64,000 nt of DNA from Melieria omissa (GCA_963971225.1 OZ020268.1:14981032-15045031); one strand, 5' to 3'. Shown: positions 19,449-33,153, numbered from the stretch's first letter. Translations and numbers: made by a program. Notes: a model not told the origin generated them from the letters alone.

Positions 19449-20908
19449 AGTATCTATAAATGTTGCAGTTTATTGCTATATTAGTCAATTGCATCTTGGA
19501 TCCACTTTAGTCAACATGTCAACTGGTGTCTTCAGTTAAAAACACCAATTTGCCATTCAATTGAGCAGCAATTCCGATCCGAACACTGAATTGAAGGCGT
19601 GTAAAAGTGTTTCACTAACAACAAATACCAACATAACAAGCAAAAATTAGTTGAAAAAACAACAACATTTAGGGCGAAACACTGCCGACAACATCGGTGG
19701 CAATGTAAATGCGCCCAGCGAAAGACATGGAAAAATAAGACGAAATTGCAAAGCGCGCCAAACTGACGTTTAATGTTTGCAGAAAAGATGCGCCCAGACA
19801 AAAAAAAAGATACACAAAAATCAGCAAATTGAATTGAAATTTCGAAAAAGTGTTGCAAAAATATTTGCGTATTTCGCTGCGCTGCTTTTGGCACCGAGCC
19901 AAATAATAAAACGCGCGTATGAGACTAAAAATACATAATAGATCCACAGAGCGATTGCGAAAGAGCCAGTGTGAGTGAGAGCGAGATAGAAAACCTATAA
20001 AAAAGAGAGAGTGAGAAAGGAGACGACTGCCGATTGCAGCTGCAGCCAATGTGTCAGAAAATTTTCTTTAGGCAGCAGCAGCAGCAACAACACTGAAAAC
20101 ATGCAAAGAAATTTGAGCAAACTTTTGCAAAGCAAAAATATTACTGAACTATTTTGTTAAATTTCGCCTGTTTGCTGAAGCGCCACTGGACGCTGGAAAG
20201 GGCTGGAATTTGCATGGCAACAATACTCAACTTCAGCGCAGCCCATTCGCTGCGCTGCAACGCCTCAACGGCTGCACCGACCAGTGCACACTTCAAATGA
20301 TAATTGAGTGTGCTGCAATTAATGCGTCGCGCACAATGCGGCAAATATGCAGCGTGCAAAAAATAACAAAAAATTCGAACGCATAAGTGCACATTGGGTG
20401 CGCGTGAACTGCGACATGCGATGCGGCGTTGCAGCGCTGCACTTCAACGCATTTCACACACGCATTTCGGCTTTTTGTTCAATTATTATTTAAAATATGC
20501 ATTAACGAGTGCAGACAACAATAACAACCACAAGAACGTACTTGATGGCGCCGAGTGTGCGCTCAAAGCCAGTGAAATATAAAATGAATAAAAAAGTCGG
20601 CTGGCGCACTCGAAAAGTTGCGCCGCCGAGTTCATTTGACCAAAATTAATGCCACAGTTAATTAATTACATTTATGGCAACGAACAGAGGTGGGCACGGT
20701 GCAGCATTAATCAGCATTGCAAAAATAATTGAAATCAATAAACAATGACAAGAGAGCAGGGGTGCATACAGGATTTTATTTTGGGGGTGAGGGCCCTGTC
20801 TTTCTTCTTCACTTTCACTTCAAAACAAGCACTGCACTGAAGAAAGCTTTTGATATTCATACGAATACTGCACGAAACGACATTAGAACTTCCAGCACCT
20901 TAAAGTAT

Positions 20909-20979
20909 AGAACAACACTGAAGTAGAACAATACTGCAGTGGAACAACACGGAAGTAGAACAACACTGAAGTAGAACAA
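20909..20979. repeat. 16-bp tandem repeat, about 4.4 units
   Basis: The unit is AGAACAACACTGAAGT. Units 1 and 4 are identical; units 2 and 3 carry two substitutions each. A partial fifth unit follows. Confidence 0.85.
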
Positions 20980-21138
20980 ATTTTCAAACAAACGGTGTTT
21001 TGTTTTGCACGATCAGAGTAGCTGATGTTTGTTTTTGGTATTTTGTTTGGAATCAGGGCTGCATTTCAAACATGACAACAACATTAATGTAAATAAAACT
21101 CAGGTTTAAAACATGTTTTTTCGATATTTTTTTAAGTC

Positions 21139-21194
21139 TGTTTCACTCAGTGTGAAGTAGAAGTTCTGTTTCACTCGGTGTGAAATAGAAGTTC
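21139..21194. repeat. 28-bp direct tandem duplication
   Basis: Two units start TGTTTCACTC and end TAGAAGTTC. They differ at two positions (A/G in CTCAG/CTCGG and G/A in GAAGT/GAAAT). Confidence 0.8.
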
Positions 21195-24100
21195 TACTAC
21201 CGTTACTTAACCTCATTATAGCTTTCTGTTTTGATGTTTTGCTTCACAACAGAACACAAACACTGTCGCTGCTGTAGCGAAAAGGTTTTCGAATGATGCA
21301 GTGCTTGCTTTGTTGCAGAATAGAACTATTGAGCATTTGAATACGCTGCCAACGCGACAATGAAATACAGTACGTGACAGTACTGTGCAGTAGTGAAGTG
21401 TGCTCAATAGAACTTTTGTGCAGCTCTTTAATAAATATATATGTCGTGTAAATATATATGTTGGACAGTTCGGAAAAGCAATAATTTCAATCGATGTCAC
21501 TGGCCACCATTGTGTTTGGTAGTAAAACTGAGTTTTTCTTCAGTGACCTAAGCGAATTGTTTTGAAATTATCATACAATACATAAATTTTAAGCTGAAAA
21601 TCATCTAAACAACTATGAAAAGTTAGAGTTTTGCCAACGGGCTCAGACTTCAACATATGACAACACGATTATTTTAGATAAGTCCCGATTTATTTATGTA
21701 AAGTTAGAGCGAATATGGTAAACTGTGACACAACTAAAAGATTCACAAGATCGCATTAGATCATTTTAAGTAAAACTTTGACAAATTCGCAGTTAATATA
21801 AATGAATAGCAGATCTTTAAGCTATATAAAATGTTGCTTACTTGACACAAGACCTGTTAGATTGGACGGAACTTGAATAGAAGAGACTTCCACTTCAATT
21901 GAAATGGAACAATCTTTGTAGCATTAAGAAAAATCCTTGTTCTCAGCCAACTTTGTATCAGCATTGTTCTAAAATAAAGCCAGAGTATGGATGTCTAGTA
22001 TGTGTGCCCTTACCGCTCTTACCAGCAGCAGTAACAATGGCAATAACAACAACCATAACAGCAGCAGCAACACATTAAATATTCACACATTTAAGCAGAA
22101 AAAAACCGCAATACCTCAAATCACTCACCCTGCAGCGCTTTTCATTGTTGAAATTAAAACTTACAACGTAATTCTTGAACAAGTTTAAAAAAATTCAAAC
22201 AAATTCAAAACAGAACCCATACAAACATCTCAGCAAGGACGCTGAACAGGTAGAAAGGACACTGCTGCCATGACTGAAGCGAGAATTATGATAGAAATCA
22301 ACAACAAGCGAAACAAGAAAGCAGGAAAGAAAGCTTGAAAAACAATGAAACAATGAAATTTAAACACAATGCCGCACAATTGAAACTATTTTGGTGAAGC
22401 ATTTTTTTTGATGATTTTGCGCACTTCTGTTAAAAATGTTAAACAAAAATCAGTCAGAGGCATCAACAAAAATTTAGTTTTTAATTTTTCAAAAATCTTT
22501 AACTCACGTTGCTATCGCAAAGCATCAAATCTCAGTGCGCACTGCATGGCGTATAATTAACATTAAATCGGCCAGTGGCAGAAAACGTTGCTCATACGCC
22601 CTGTGGCACGCTTTGTATTCGCGAATAGCGCAAATAAGCCTTTGCTGTTAATGGCGCAGTGTGCTTGCAGATAAACAAAAAAACAAAAACCAAAAACAAA
22701 ACTGGTAAAAGCAACAACAGCAGCCGCTGACCACAGGCATTGCAATGAAGACGACGCGGCAGCTGAAATTGCATTTTGCGCAAAAGGCGCGCGCACAATT
22801 TTCGTACGCCAGCTACCAGCGCCAATTCAGCCGCGTAACGGCGCGTGCGAGGGTATGTCGATGTGGTTGTTGTTGTTTTTGCACAAGCGAAACATTTCAT
22901 TTCGAATTGGAATTCAAACAAAATTGTTAATTAACATGTGCGAATGTCTGTGACGGGCGCCCGACACATGGCCGTCAGCGAGTGCCCTACACACCAACAC
23001 CAACACCATCCATCCCACACCTACACCAACACCATACACCGTTAACCGTACAGTTGTTGTCTGCAATGACTGGGTTTGTGTGTGTATTTGCCGAAAGCGA
23101 AATGGCTGCAAATGAAATGCGCCACATCACAGCAGCGGCGCACTAACATGTAAACAATTCGTGGCGCTGATTCAACTGCGTTCGAACGGGATTTTGTTCA
23201 AAAATTGCATCTTTATAAAAATGCCAAAATTGAAATAATAGATTGGTTTGGTAAAATCTACAAAACATTTAAAAGCGTCCAACAAGGACATGAATTTTTA
23301 ACGCGCAGCCACTTCCGACTCAACACCTCAATTGCATGCAAAAGAAGATATGAAACGTAACGTTCGACAAACCATTCAGCCACCAACGCCTCATTGTACG
23401 GCAACAGGACAAGTCCAATGCAGACATTGCCAACTGCAATGAAGAATTTCCTGAAATGAAATGAATTGAATGGAACGAAAAAATGCAGCACCCCTTTACA
23501 CAGACACAGCCAAACATACAATCACCCACACACATATAAATGAACGTCCCAAAATGCCAAGAGATGGATAGGTAAATGGGTGGTGGTAGCAACCAACAGA
23601 CGGACGTTCATGCGGACAGACGGACCTGCATACGGCGAGACGTGCATTCAAAGTTGACCGAATGAGTGGCTGACAGACTGACTGGTTGCCGCAACGAATG
23701 GCGCACACATTTGTACGCATGCAAGTTGCCAACCTGTCGAGTACAGAGCACCGAACGTCGAATGACGAGCGGCGAGCGCCCAACGCTCTACGCAACTGTG
23801 GAATGCACAATTTTGTTCATATTGCAGAAGAATGGAATTTCTCGGTTGTGTTTCTCTGATTGTCCGGAAAATTTTGCAACTACGGCATGGAATTTTGATT
23901 GTTGAGCTCGCTCGCTCGCTGGCTGCCTGGCTAACAGGAGTTGATGTTGCCGTCCGCCCCCTCCCCCCCCCCCACCATCGCGTGCCAAATTCGCATACGA
24001 ATGCGCTGCGAGAGTGAGCGATTGTGATTCAGTGTTGAAATTAATGTTGCAAATATTTTGTTGCAGCTCACCCGCACACCGACACATCAGCACACACACA

Positions 24101-27100
24101 CATACACATGCAGCAAGCATACCGAAAATTGGTCGAGTTGATGCTGCTACTACACTGTTGCCGCCAAAAGAGCTGCACCGGCTGCCGGCCTGCAGCAACA
24201 AATGAGTGTTTTATGAATTTGTGTGCCGTGCTGTTTGTCTTTTTTCCCACACCTCCCATCCAACCAATGCATGATTCCAGTTTTTTGTTTCCCTTTTTTT
24301 CGGGTTTTCGACGTTGCATCGAAATAATGTTGTTACTTTCGCCGGCGAAGGGGCAAAAAATGCGAACAGCTAAATTCCATATTTCGCTCGAAATGCATAG
24401 TGAATTAGTGCTGCCGGAATATTGCTGCATTGCAATAAAAAGAATGATTAACATTAAGCGAGAATTGTTTGCATTTCTGCCGCAACTCGTTCGAGCGTCC
24501 ATCATGACGTATGAGTAATTTTATTGGGTAAACGACTGGAATTTATGGCGTTTTGTGTTTTATGTTTTTGGTTTTGAATGTGTGGTTTTTTTGCGGTCAA
24601 CGCTGTGACAAGTGCGTGAAGTGAGTTGTTTTGTCGGTGTTGTGCAATGAAGTGTGGCCTCTGTGATTGAGTCGAGCTTTTTGCATTTGTTGAAATTTTG
24701 AACGGAAAAACTGTGAGTTTTGACATGGTGTGTGGGTCCTGATGGCTCACGGGGTTTGGTAGTGAGTGTGCTGAAAGAAGCTTAGATTTAAATTATGATT
24801 AAGTTGATAGAATTTCAGCAGATTTTTCATGCTTAAAATTAAGTGCTTAGCGCGGTAAAATCTCATCGAATGGTCTATTTGACGTAAATAACTTCTTGGG
24901 GAACTTGAGTTGCCATATAATGATTTCTGGGGTGTTTTTCTTACCAAAGAGAAGACTACCAGGAGAAGACTCAAAATGCTAGGTTCCTCATTTTACACTA
25001 CACATTCTAACCGAGATTCAAAACTAGATATCAAGGAAATAGACAAGAAGATTCATATTTGAATAGTTGTGGTTCCCAGTGCTGTAAAGGGGAGAAGCAC
25101 ATCCTTTGTGGTATCACTTCATGTTTAATCAAACTTTTTCAGGAGATGGCTGCCACTCCAACCTAACTTGACCTTTTCTAAGAGGAAAGCAGCATCTTGG
25201 CAGCATTTGATGGATCGAAATTAATGCCCTTTAATATATAAAGTTAACTAACTGGTCAGTTAAGAAGGCCACAATTACACCTCCTTACTAAAGGAAAAAC
25301 GTAATTAATTTTGCGTTAATTTTTGTGACACCGAAACTTCTACTTCAACACATATAAAAACAAAGTGTTTTCCCTCTTTCCACTTAGTTTTGGCTTTTCG
25401 CTTCATTCCCCCCACCATCCATCATTTCAACTACCTTTCGACAATTTCCGCTCCTTCCAACGCATCGCATGCATAACCACTCGCTGTCAACATCAAAGCC
25501 AGACGCCATCGAAAGCCACTGTCGCTATTCAAGCAACAACAACAACAACCCTTCATCCAGACAACATCAATCTGACTCAACGCAGTGCTAAGAAATATCT
25601 CGCGTTCACCAACAACAAAAAAAATTAAACACACAACAACTGTGAAAAACAATCAAAGTAGCCAAAGAAGCAGCCGCGAAGAGCAGCCAGTGCACGGTGC
25701 CATATTTCGCCTTCAACCGCAAAACACGCGCGCGCAGCCGCAACTGCACCGCACAGTCGAAAGCCAATTTGCGATTCGTTTGCAGTAATCAACAAATGAA
25801 AAACGTCCCTCCGCCACAATAATAAAACAAAAAAACTGCTGCCGGCAAAAGAGAGAGAGCGAACAGCAAAGGCCAGAAATAAACGAAAAGAATCAAATTG
25901 GTTGGGCGAATGCAGCGGCAGCAATGAATTCATGACAAATGCAGCACTGCAGGCGCTGTGTCGGGACAGCACGCAGTCAGACAGTCAGGCAGTGGGACAG
26001 CAGAGAAATGCACGCCATATCGCACTGTCAGGCAAAACTACAACTTCCATAACAACAACAACAGAAGCAACCACAGAATAAATGCAATTCGCTCAAACAC
26101 TGTGCTGCAGCGTTGTTGGTTGATTTTCGGCTGATGCGGCTTTTTGTGTGCTTTTCGCAGGTTTTTCCTGCCGTTTCGTGGCGCGCAAATCAAAGCGCCG
26201 TGTCGTTTGTGTCGCTGTCTGTGCAGCTAAATTTGTCGCGGTTAGCGGTGTTATTTTTGTTGTTGGTCATAAAATGCCAGTACTGTTACTCGCGCGTTGA
26301 GTTGACCCATTGGCGGAGGAAGTGGAACGGGGCGTATGATGAACAGGCAATTTCGATTACGCATACGCTCCGTTGTACTGGGGCGCTCAATCGATGAATT
26401 ACTGCGTGGTCGACAGTAAACATGTGGCTTTTGTTGAGTGAAACCCCTCAGCTTTCAATTTGATTACTTGTATACAATTTCATAGTTCATAAGTTTAGTA
26501 GTTTGAAAGTAAATTTGAAGCCATGAAGAACGTAGAACGCAATGTGAATGATAAATGATTTGAATGCTGATTTGAAATGAAAATCAAAGATCGTTGCATT
26601 TTTGCATAATTTTCGGAAATGTGTGTAGAGCTGCGTTGGATTAACAAGAAAGAATGTGTATTTTTTTTTATTAGCTCCGTTTAAACTCTTTCTGTCGATA
26701 ATTTTTTTTAATTATTAGTTAGATCAATAAGGAAAAGTTGATGATTGGTTTTTTTTTTCAAATCAAAGTAAAAAGACAGCATATTCGGATACGAGATCTG
26801 ATCTACAATCATAGAGAGTCTTAAAGCGTATATATCTTCTTAGTTTAATAGTTAGGGCGATAAAGTAAGAAAAGACAAAACGTTGAGGAAAGAATTTTAG
26901 ACTTTTAGTTAAGCCTGTTTTGAGTGTAAGCAAAAAAAGAAGAAGAAGAAAATTAGTGTAACCTTTCATCAATGCACTAAAAACAGAAAAAGAAGAATTT
27001 TTTGAAAAAGATAAATCTGATTATGTTTTTTTATTACTATGATGGTTCAAGTATGATTAAAGATACAACTAATTACATCAAAGCAATATTTAATGAAGCC

Positions 27101-27113
27101 CATATACCAGGTA

Positions 27114-27823
27114 TGCGCCTATGAAACGACATCTAGCGGTAAATAGCCGAATATTTATAAACTACGGAACCGTACCAAATGTCATGTTTACTTCTTCTGT
27201 CATATGTCAACAATATTCAGTTCACAATTTGTCAAGTTTCATCCAACAACGCATTGTTTGACGCTCCGGAAAATGTCGGATTACGTGCCTACAAATTACG
27301 ATTTGCGGACACAGTTAATTTTGTCATATGGTATGACCTTCTAAAACCTGGTGAAACGGTTAACGGTGAACGTTACCAACAACAATTGGCCGATTTGAAC
27401 CGTGCTATACGCCAAAAACGCCCAGAATATGAAGCCAGGCAACACAAAGTGATTTTCCTCGATGACAACGCACCACCACACCGCACTAGAGCCACCAAAG
27501 AATTGGTTGCATCGTACAACTGGGAAGCTCTTGCTCATGCGGCTTACTCACCAGACTTGGCGCCTTCGGATTATCACATGTTCGCATCGATGGGCCAAGC
27601 ATTAACGGAACGGCGCTTCAATTCTCACGCAGAAGTCAAAAAATGGATCGATGATTGGTTTCAGGCAAAAGACGAAACATTTTTTTGACGAGGCATCCAT
27701 AAATTGCCTGAGAGATGGGAAAAATGTGTAGCTAGCGATGGCCATTACTTTGAAGAATAAAATTGTAATCATTTCCTCACAATAAACGTGTTTTTTCAAA
27801 AATAATTACCGGTTTCATAGGCA
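27114..27823 (+). mobile_element. Internally deleted mariner element
   Basis: Inverted ends TGCGCCTATGAAAC (left) and TGCCTATGAAACCG (right, inverted) are flanked by TA at 27112-27113 and 27824-27825. About 710 bp remain of an expected 1.3 kb. It carries the broken transposase described next. Confidence 0.85.
27179..27760 (+). pseudogene. Mariner transposase, N-terminal half deleted and frameshifted
   Basis: The readable part is the C-terminal half of a mariner transposase: YDLLKPGETVNGERYQQQL, the catalytic FLDDNAPPHR, then YSPDLAPSDYHMF with the last Asp of the DD34D triad, and the tail HKLPERWEKCVASDGHYFE. The helix-turn-helix region and the first catalytic block are missing; the frame jumps from LRFADT directly to VNFVIWYDLL. 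A frameshift in a T run at about 27682 puts a stop before the tail. It cannot make an active enzyme. Confidence 0.9.
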
Positions 27824-27825
27824 TA

Positions 27826-29038
27826 GTGGTAACATAGTAGGATAGACTACTCGAAATTTCTATAATGAGTAAAGTGATACATTCTTGGATGACTTTTTAC
27901 TTTTTTTTACACTTTAAATGACTTTGTAGTATAACTTTTAAGTGTTTGAATGTCATTAGTTGAGAAACAGACAGGCTCAAGTATTTTTGCCGTCGTATGG
28001 CAAAATACAGAATTAAAATAAAATAACTTGATTAGTAAAGTAATGGTCGCTGTTGCCTAAGAAGCCCTATTAAGATAAACTTTAACCTCAAGAACGCACT
28101 TTAGATGTTATGTTTTCATGATCTTGTGATACTAGGAAAGCATTTCCAATGAGTCTGAGTTCTGCTCAAGACAAAAGTAGAGGACGATGTGGTCTCAGTA
28201 GTTTTATTGTGATAAATATTCACTAAACTTTAGTCTGAAAATAACATCGTGGGAATCTTCTCACCAGATCTTGTTGTGTTGGAAAGACAAGGAGTCTGAT
28301 ATCGAATCTGTGCGGTGACAATAAGTTGTTGTCTGAACTTTATGACAAATTCGACACAAGAAGTTACCTAAGCAGAGCAAATGCTTATTTCATCTACAGT
28401 TCATGGCCAGAACTTCTTAAAAATTAGAGTTCAAAAACTATTGATCATCAACAATTGTCTGCTTCTTGATTGCAAAGTTTTTCGCAGAAAATTTGTAGTC
28501 TGTCTATCTAACAAAAAATCAGGAAATCTCATTTTCCAATATGTCAAATAGACGTGTTGAATGTTTGGTAAAACTTTACTAATGAAAGTACAAATCCAGA
28601 CGTAGTTTACAATGCTCACAAGACGATTCTGCTCTGCTAAGTTGAGTTTGGGTTGTGCCGCATAAAATGGGTTCGGCCTACTGAAGGGACCCAACCATTG
28701 GTAATGAGTTAATTCAGTCGATTAGTCTTACACGCTCAGCTGTTACGCCAGCTTCAACCTTTAGAAAACACACCTAGTTGTTCAATCAACGGAAACATTC
28801 TGGGTTACTTAGACCTTTTGAGTGACTAAAATTCTAAATCTATTGAACCTGTGGACATAAAAATTCGTAAAAAAAAAATTAAAAATGTCAAAAATGAAAT
28901 TCTGAAATTTTCCTTGAACACTGTTTTAACAATTTATAAATACTACCTATGCAGATTGTAACAAACTTAAAAAAATTCGCGGCGAAAACAGGTTTAGGAA
29001 CATGTGAGGACTTTGTGATCCATTGTGTTTCTCTTATG
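27826..29038. other. Non-coding, nothing recognised
   Basis: AT-rich DNA without coding, repeats or inverted ends that I can support. The minus frame at 28431-28694 has no recognisable motif. Confidence 0.55.
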
Positions 29039-29042
29039 TTAA

Positions 29043-29537
29043 CCCTTTCAACCCTAAAGTTGCCAATTTCACCTATTTGTCATCTGATAGCAAAAGCTAC
29101 AACTGATTTATGGGTTTAATTCAAGTAGGCACCAACAAATTAATATTTTTAGAAATGAATTCAAAGCAAATTACAAATACAATTTCCAACAATTTGTAGC
29201 GATTCAGGGAAAGTTTGTATTCTAATTGAAGTCTACGAATTGGGCACGTTTGATCAAAACCCTGTTTCTTTAATAATGGTTAAATAAAATCAAAAAGTTA
29301 TAATTTTGTATTTTTCCATAAATATTAAATTATTTTTCTGTAATTAAAAAATATTGATACAAAATTTATTTAACCCGTTTTAAGCTAAAAGTGTTTAAAA
29401 GTAAACTAACTCTAGAACTCTAACAAAGAGGCGTGGCGACTTCAAATGTCGTGTGCACACTTCCTAGACAAATGTTTCATGATTTAAATACCAAAAAGTA
29501 ATTTCGAGACACAGGATAAAATTCGGGGTCGAAAGGG
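29043..29537 (+). mobile_element. piggyBac-like TTAA MITE, copy 1
   Basis: TTAA (29039-29042 and 29538-29541) flanks inverted ends CCCTTTCAACCC and CCCTTTCGACCCC. It is 495 bp and non-coding. Internal landmarks shared with the other copies: AAGTTGCC near the left end, CACCTATTTGTCAT, GAGGCGTGGCGACTTCAAAT and GAATTGGGC(A/G)CGTTTGA. The TTAA target and CCC ends point to piggyBac-type mobilisation; no transposase is nearby. Confidence 0.85.
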
Positions 29538-29541
29538 TTAA

Positions 29542-31215
29542 ACAGCGCAATAGCTGGCCATACAAATCAACAGTGGGGTTCGTTTAGATTATATTTGAAG
29601 TACAGTTTTGTCAATCTATACATTTCACCAACGTGAGTACAAATGTTAGTATGTATGTCGATATGTTTAAGCCGCTCACCAAATATTTTACATATATTCA
29701 TCTACGAAAAAAAACAACATCTCGCTTCGATTGTTGAAATTCGTTTGAATGAAAATACTTGATTGCATTCATGGCATTTTCACATTTTACAATTTTTGAC
29801 CGCATTTATTAACAGCAGTTACAACAACAACAACAACAAACACATCATTCAACAACCAACACAAAACAGCAACGCACTAAATTGAAATTATGAAAAGTCA
29901 TTTATGATACCAACGGGTTTCACTCGCTGCATATAAACATGAAAAATGTGCAGAGTGCCATAAAAACAAAAACAAAATATAATAAAATAAATCAAATTAC
30001 AATGAAATTAAAATGTGAAAATAATAATAAAAACCCAATTGTAGTAATACGAGCACAAAAAACCATAAATGAATGCAAATTCTTGTTGCTTTTGTTAACA
30101 GCGTCAGTTGTCGAATATTCAACACACACACACACACACAGATAGTGAAATAAAACAGCGCAGCCATGTTTGGTTTTTCATTGCATGCAAACAGCGATTG
30201 AACGAAAGTGAAGTGGAGCGGAGTGTAGTAAAGTGGAGAGGGGCGGCGCGGCGTGTGCGCGCCTTTGGTCAATATGTTAAAAATCTTAATTAACTTGATT
30301 TGTAGCAACCAACATGGCCGCCGCCACCACCAAATAACACGCACACACACTGGCGCAACACGAATACATATGCAAATATATTTGAGTGTATGTGTGCATA
30401 GATTGTATATCTGTGTATATATATGTATGTATGTGCGGACTTGTATATATTTGTTTTTGTGTGATGCGGTCCACATGCTTTTCGGCGCATTTAATGAAAC
30501 CAATTCAAGTGAAATATGATTGGTATTTATTGTTTATATGTCCACACAAACACACACACACACATGGAAAAGTTTTGTGTGTGTGTTTGTGCGAGTATTT
30601 TTTGCACATCAACAAGCTGACAAGCAATGGCGCTGAGCATAGAGCACCTTCCCCTCCGCCCGCCCTGCACTGACCATTCGCTTTGGCCAAAGTTCATTTT
30701 GGTCGAGCACTATTTTTCGCACATTTTCCATCAATACGCGGACAGTTGAGAGTTTATAAATATGCATATGTACGAGTGTGTGTGTGTGTGTGAGTATAGC
30801 ATATAAAATATGCAGAAACCAATAAGCGGGATGGGCCCGGCGGCGGGTGTGCATTTGATGCCAAAAATATGCGCACACGCAAAAATTAACCGCCCGATTT
30901 TTTGGGTAATAAACAGCAGGAGCGCTGTGGCGGCCTTTGTGGCTGGGCGCGTTGATCGAGCGACTGGCCAACGGGTCACTCGAATTAGTGGTTGGCGTAG
31001 CATGGGACAGACAGCTACTGTGGCGGCTAGTGGCGGCGTTTGGAATTCAAACATAATCGGTTTTCATGTGTGAGTGATGGCGGCGGCAAATCTGTGAAGA
31101 GAAAAGTACTCAGCGGATATTTAAAAAGGCATATAGCTCACTGTTCAAGCTAATAAAGATTTGTGGAAAAATTATATTTTTCTTGTGACCGCATTTTACA
31201 ATACACCTACATACA
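29542..31215. other. Non-coding host DNA with CA/TG runs
   Basis: CA or TG runs lie at 30122-30140, 30550-30564 and 30778-30793, with a TATG/TGTA-rich stretch at 30380-30440. The open frames across them (for example 29997-30503) are composition artefacts. No gene seen. Confidence 0.6.
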
Positions 31216-31561
31216 CATATCGAACATTTACTACAAAAGTGACAACTCAAAATGTTTAATTTTTCAGGAAACGCAAAAACTGATTTTGAGCTGAATAACC
31301 ATTTTTTAAAATAACGTATAGACAGTTTAGTAGAAAATCCTTACAGATTATGCTTTAGGATAAGTTACAAAGTTTTTGTTTATTTTACACCAGAAAATCC
31401 AAAGTTTTGAATTTTGACTTTTTTGATGATATTTCAGTTCAATAATTACCGAATTATTTTAAGTTATGCCACTTTTGCTGAATTTAATAATTACAAGTGA
31501 CAGTTAAAAATTTGGAAGAAAAGTTTTGAAAATTCAAAATTAATTTTTTTATTTGAAAATA

Positions 31562-32342
31562 GGTCTGTTTGGCCAGATTTCCAGTAAAAATTATCCAGTA
31601 AAAAATATCAGGAGAGTAAGCCAGCGTACGCTCCCTAAAATCAAACTATCCAAAAAAGTAAACAAACAGCAATTTGTAAGAATTTGCAAGTTCTAACTCT
31701 TGGTTACACCACTGGGACTTGGCCCACTCACAAAAGGGTGTAAACAGGAGGTTTAAAGAACGAAACAGCTGATCTAAAAGTTTCATTTGAGGTTTGAAGT
31801 GGTAGGGAAAATTAGGTTAAATCAGACATTTTATGCAAAATGCAAATAGTTCGTTGCGCTCAATCTGCAATTCTTCCCTTTCAGCTTCAGCGGGTTAAGC
31901 TGAGCAAGACAGTTGTGGGTCAGCAGACTTGCGAACGCACAATTTCTTTGCTCCGCACAACGCACAATTTCCATTTGCCTCCAAAAGTTTACAAAAATTA
32001 TTTCGATCATATGGCAGCCAGTCATATGTTTTTCTTGTTCTTCTTCTTACTGGCAAAAAGTTACTGGACAAAATTTCTCCATTTGCCTCCAAAAGTTTAC
32101 AAAAATTATTTCGATCATATGGCAGCCAGTCATATGTTTTTCTTGTTCTTCTTCTTATTGGCAAAAAGTTACTGGACAAAAATTCTCCAGTAAAAACTTG
32201 CAAGTTCTCACGAAATGAACTGTCACTTTACGCTCTCAGTTTCTCTATCGTTACTAGAGATTTGGCGTCAACAAACAGGATTCAGTAAAAAATTTTACAA
32301 ATTTGTACAAATTCGTACAAATTATTCTCTGCCAAACAGACC
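31562..32342. mobile_element. TA-flanked MITE (family B) nested in the family A element
   Basis: Inverted ends GGTCTGTTTGGCCAGA and GGTCTGTTTGGCAGA are flanked by TA (31560-31561 and 32343-32344). Removing it restores the alignment of the two family A copies. The TA target suggests Tc1/mariner mobilisation. It is 781 bp, non-coding, and holds an internal 108-bp tandem duplication. Confidence 0.8.
31972..32187. repeat. 108-bp tandem duplication inside the family B MITE
   Basis: Units at 31972-32079 and 32080-32187 begin CATTTGCCTCCAAAAG and end GGACAAAATTTCTC, with about two differences. Each unit contains the palindromic pair ATCATATGGC...GTCATATG. Because 108 is divisible by three, several spurious frames read through both units. 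Confidence 0.9.
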
Positions 32343-32640
32343 TAATATATGCTAAAACTGTCACAACTTTACTTAAAATTAACTTTAACAAAAATGTATT
32401 TCTTCAAAAGTGACACAATTTGAGTTAGGACTCTGTTGCATTGATCTGCAGTAATCAAATAGCATCAAACTTCTCGACATGAAGAGAGACCTAACTGTAT
32501 TTTGGCAACAGTTAACAACAACAAAATATACTGATCTTTTGCTAATTGATAAATAGATGCATTGTGCACAGTATTAACACATAAAGCCGAAAATTCAAAA
32601 TGTTTAGTTGTGTCACTTTTGAAGTTGGTGTTGGAATATA

Positions 32641-33149
32641 TACATTTAATTCTCTTTGGAAATTTACCGGAAGAAAAGTGTTTGCATAGTGTCACACATT
32701 CAAAGTTTTTAAAAACAGATGTAAAATTGTCAACAGGTGGCAACCCTTTAACACCTTTATTCCTTACAATGTAAACACAAAACCGCAAAAGCATAGAAAA
32801 AGAAGACTTAAGCACCAAGAACGACAACAACAAGAACGACAGTGCAAGCAAAAACAAATCCATACTAACAACATTAACAATAACAGCCATGAACAATAAT
32901 AAATAAATATTGTAGTCACATGCAACGCTTGCAAATTTCATACAACTGCAGACGAACAATTGAAAAAGCCGCGCAACTGCAGCAAACCGACAGACTGGCA
33001 ATAAATTTGGCTGCAGTCGTGGTGGCAGCTAAGCAGTGCGCTACACAGTGTAACTGAGGAGGAGACTTGTATGGAGATGCGACTTCAAAGATCGAACCGA
33101 AAGAAAACTATATGATAGAAGGTCGACTGATAAATATGTAAATAAGTAT
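32641..33149. other. Non-coding, nothing recognised
   Basis: CAACAA-rich DNA around 32820-32900. The minus frame at 32465-33001 crosses the end of the TIR element and is not a gene. Confidence 0.55.
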
Positions 33150-33153
33150 TTAA

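Larger units (their letters stand above)
19454..27111. other. Long non-coding host stretch
   Basis: No supported gene over 7.6 kb. Candidate frames (for example 19532-19894, 24108-24518, 25365-25628) are low-complexity and appear on both strands. The DNA alternates between CAA/GTT-rich and CG-rich blocks (20150-20640, 22560-22930, 23560-24200). It also contains short tandem repeats (see 20909, 21139), ACACCA units near 22988-23035, and a C run at 23960-23971. Untranslated exons or enhancers could be hidden here, but the sequence alone does not show them. Confidence 0.55.
31216..32640. mobile_element. Family A TIR element, copy 2 (inverted), with a MITE inserted in it
   Basis: Starting at CATATCGAACATTTACTACA it follows the inverted sequence of the 12461-13244 copy through TTTTTCAGGAAAC, GATTTTGAGCT and AGAAAATCC. 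After the nested insertion it resumes through GACACAATTTGAGTTA, AAGAGAGACCTAACTGTAT and TGTGCACAGTATTAACACATAAA. The right terminus is diverged, so its last bases are uncertain. It lacks the 230-bp internal duplication of copy 1. Confidence 0.75.

Noticed and set aside
20820..21480. AAGCACTGCA words in inverted orientation (about 20827 and 21298) as element ends
   Set aside because: Short, imperfect and without flanking duplications.
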